From Halorubrum saccharovorum DSM 1137 (GTDB lineage Archaea > Halobacteriota > Halobacteria > Halobacteriales > Haloferacaceae), in the NCBI RefSeq assembly GCF_000337915.1, contig NZ_AOJE01000057.1, forward strand, positions 78,719 through 142,718: 64,000 nucleotides of DNA. The letters run 5' to 3'. Each line of letters starts with the position of its first letter. Position 1 is the first letter of the stretch. Below, piece after piece: positions 61,924-64,000 of the stretch. The notes under the pieces are model-generated. The model saw only the letters and a list, made by a program, of their open reading frames with translations, had not been told where the DNA came from and ran no database searches. Position numbers and translations under genes: made by a program.

Positions 61924-64000
61924 ATGTCAGTCCAGCAGATTACTGCGAAGGACATCGCAGGCTGGGATTCCCTCCAAGATATCGCCGATTCCTTCGCGAA
62001 ACGCGGTCTGAAACCGCGTCCAAACCTCGGGGAAAGCAACGAACTTGTCCTTCAACTCGCCGATGACGAATTCGTCGTACTCGTCAACGCGGGCCCCGGT
62101 GAGACGGCGACGGATTTCAAGCCGGACAACCGATCTCGACACACGAATCTCGTCGCCACCAACGACTTCGAGGAGTTCACCTTCCTCACGCGGATGCGAA
62201 GCTGGGAAGGCCAGCAGCACGGGCGGATCAAGCACCAGAAGATCTCGTTTACCAAAGAGCAGTTCACGAGTGACAGCGGCGAGAAGAACACAGTTCTGAA
62301 GAAGCTCAACTCTATCGAGTACGGCTCTTCTGCTGCGATTTACGATACGCTCTACGACACCCAACAGGTCGTCAAGGAATTCTACGAGGAGTTCGAGGAA
62401 CTCCGGACGAACCTCGTTCAGGAAGTGTCCGGGATCCCCGACGATCGCGGCGACGCGAAGCAGCGCTACGTCCAGGTCATCCTCGACCGGATGATCTTCC
62501 TGTATTTCATTCAGGAGAAGCGCCTGTTGGACCGGAATCCGGATTACCTCCACGAGCAGCCCGGCGACGTCGTCGACGACGGCGAGGACCGGTACGAGAA
62601 CTTCTACCGGCCGCTGTTCTTCGATTACCTCGCGGAGGACAAGCAGAACCCCGACTTCGGGAGCCTGCCGTACCTGAACGGCGGGCTGTTCGCGAAGAAC
62701 CCCGTCGAGGAGGAGTTCCCGGACGCGAAGCTTGGAGAGTCCACCGAGGAGACGAACGAGCTCTTCGACGACGTCTTGGATTTCCTGTCGGGGTGGAACT
62801 GGAACGTCGACGAGCGGCTCGACATCGTCGACCCGAAGAACCTCTCGCCCGCAATACTGGGTCACATCTTCGAGCAGACGGTCAACCAGAAGGAGATGGG
62901 CGCGTACTACACGCCCGAAGAGATTACCGGCTTCATGTCCCGCGGGACAGTCCACCCGTACCTACTTGATCAGCTCAACGACGCTGTTGATACCGAATAC
63001 GACGAAATTGACGACGTATTCGGATTCCCTGATGTAGAAGCCGGCAGTGGTGAACAGGCGGTTGCGGATGGCGGAACGATGACCCGTCAAGTCCCCACTG
63101 AGAACGTGGAGACAAACCATGTCGAAACGCTGTACCACGATATTCTGAAAGAAGCGCATATTCTTGATCCGGCAGTTGGTAGTGGTGCGTTCCTACTCGC
63201 TGTACAGGACGTGCTGGTGGACATCTACATACAGTGTATTGAGTACTTCCAGCAACTTGGACAGGAAGGCAAAGGCTGGGAGCTGGACTCTCGCACCCGG
63301 GACGAGCTGGAGGAAATCAACGAAGGGCAGGGCGGGGCGTCACTGTACGCGAAGCGCACAGTGATCCTGAACAACCTGTACGGAGTGGATATCGATGGAG
63401 GCGCGGTCGAAATCTGTAAGCTCCGCCTCTGGTTGTCGATGGTTGCAGACATCGAAGATGAACCCAACGAAGTCGAACCCCTCCCAAACATCGACTTCAA
63501 CATCCGCCAAGGGAACTCACTCATCGGGTTTACTGACATCCACGAAATCGCCAACGATCAGGGTGACGCGTCATTGACGAATTACGGGGGTGGCATCGGT
63601 GAGAGCGTCGAGGAACTGTATGACGACGTAATCAAGCCAGTCAAACGACACCGCCAGGCGGAATCCTCTTTGGAGGCCGCGAATGCCCGAAAAATCGCGG
63701 AATCCCGTATTCAAGAGCACGGTGAGAAACTCGATAATAAAATTCTAACGCAATTCCAGGAGGCTGGTGTTGACGACCTCACCATCGACGGGGTCCGAGA
63801 GTACTCTCCGTTCCACTGGGTACTAGAGTTCGCCTCCGTCTATGCTGACGGTGGATTCGATGTGCTAATCGGCAATCCACCATGGGATCAACTCCGGGCC
63901 AGCCGTGATGATTTCTTTCCACGGTACGACGAGCGGTTTCGGACACGCCCCCCATCAGAGAAGGACAAAATTGAGGAGGAACTTCTCGAACAGGAGGCAG
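61924..64000 (+). CDS. Eco57I-type adenine-specific methyltransferase (partial, 3' end outside window)
   Basis: The reading frame from ATG at 61924 (MSVQQITAKDIAGWDSLQDI) is open for 692 codons to the end of the window. Class I N6-adenine methylase marks: MGAYYTPEEITGFMSR (about 325-340), SAM-binding motif I ILDPAVGSGAFLL (Asp415), NLYGVDIDGGAVEICKLRLW and the catalytic motif IV IGNPPWDQL (Asn651). The first 320 residues are a separate domain, with MIFLYFIQEKRLLD as a conserved helix. This architecture occurs in type IIG restriction-modification enzymes and in methylases of BREX/DISARM-type systems. The rest of the system lies to the right. Confidence 0.9.
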   Translation, partial: MSVQQITAKDIAGWDSLQDIADSFAKRGLKPRPNLGESNELVLQLADDEFVVLVNAGPGETATDFKPDNRSRHTNLVATNDFEEFTFLTRMRSWEGQQHGRIKHQKISFTKEQFTSDSGEKNTVLKKLNSIEYGSSAAIYDTLYDTQQVVKEFYEEFEELRTNLVQEVSGIPDDRGDAKQRYVQVILDRMIFLYFIQEKRLLDRNPDYLHEQPGDVVDDGEDRYENFYRPLFFDYLAEDKQNPDFGSLPYLNGGLFAKNPVEEEFPDAKLGESTEETNELFDDVLDFLSGWNWNVDERLDIVDPKNLSPAILGHIFEQTVNQKEMGAYYTPEEITGFMSRGTVHPYLLDQLNDAVDTEYDEIDDVFGFPDVEAGSGEQAVADGGTMTRQVPTENVETNHVETLYHDILKEAHILDPAVGSGAFLLAVQDVLVDIYIQCIEYFQQLGQEGKGWELDSRTRDELEEINEGQGGASLYAKRTVILNNLYGVDIDGGAVEICKLRLWLSMVADIEDEPNEVEPLPNIDFNIRQGNSLIGFTDIHEIANDQGDASLTNYGGGIGESVEELYDDVIKPVKRHRQAESSLEAANARKIAESRIQEHGEKLDNKILTQFQEAGVDDLTIDGVREYSPFHWVLEFASVYADGGFDVLIGNPPWDQLRASRDDFFPRYDERFRTRPPSEKDKIEEELLEQEA

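Noticed and set aside
61927-62955. Minus-strand frame of 342 codons
   Set aside because: Opposite the Eco57I-type methylase, which has continuous coding and motifs on the plus strand.
1-64000. tRNA or rRNA genes and tRNA-type attachment sites
   Set aside because: None seen by eye near the recombinase or elsewhere. A covariance-model search would be needed to exclude a missed tRNA.

Overview
The window reads as part of a large plasmid or accessory replicon of a halophilic archaeon (class Halobacteria). The evidence is protein content and style: very acidic proteins, TATA-type promoters about 25 nt ahead of start codons, Tat-exported halocyanins (blue copper proteins), and many small winged-helix and DUF families I know mainly from haloarchaea. 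Insertion sequences of haloarchaeal IS200/IS605 (TnpB), IS4 and IS5 types are present. I see no rRNA, tRNA, CRISPR array or recognisable replication initiator. A ParA-type partition pair (48.0-49.5 kb) and two repeat arrays (0.07-0.39 kb and 47.5-48.0 kb) point to a plasmid. The genus cannot be told from the sequence.

Layout. 0-9 kb: a TAATTAC-type repeat array, a truncated IS5-like transposase, an HNH protein, a tightly overlapped four-gene operon ending in a PD-(D/E)XK nuclease, a lone MarR-like regulator, a decayed TnpB element next to a broken xseA gene, a histone-fold protein, a PadR regulator and a Doc/Fic-like protein. 9-39 kb: a copper and heavy-metal island. It has three P1B ATPases (CPH CopB-like, CPC CopA-like and a CPG type), three HMA/TRASH-type small proteins or regulators, halocyanins, a DUF411 lipoprotein, an ABC exporter, SHOCT and DUF302 proteins, a His/Met-rich secreted protein, an ArsP-like permease with two YHS/TRASH-like modules, and an FmdE-like protein. 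A complete aconitase gene and an amidohydrolase gene lie inside this island. 39-47 kb: a tyrosine-recombinase operon and a cluster of insertion sequences, including one IS5-type element that carries a passenger membrane-protein gene between its ends. 47-50.5 kb: partition genes with palindromic repeats and an autoregulated winged-helix gene. 50.5-64 kb: probable DNA-repair or defence genes: an AddAB-like helicase/nuclease pair, a large AT-rich KAP-type P-loop NTPase, a divergent uracil-DNA-glycosylase-like protein, and the start of an Eco57I-type adenine methyltransferase that runs off the window.

How the parts work together (inference). In the metal island, ATPases and permeases would pump metal out. 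HMA proteins and His/Met-rich or cupredoxin proteins would bind copper, and AsnC-TRASH and CxxC winged-helix regulators would sense it. Aconitase, a known target of copper damage in bacteria, may be a spare copy kept for that reason. The main candidates for undescribed systems are the 2.6-5.0 kb nuclease operon, the IS5-type element with swappable membrane-protein cargo, and the defence-like block at the right end.
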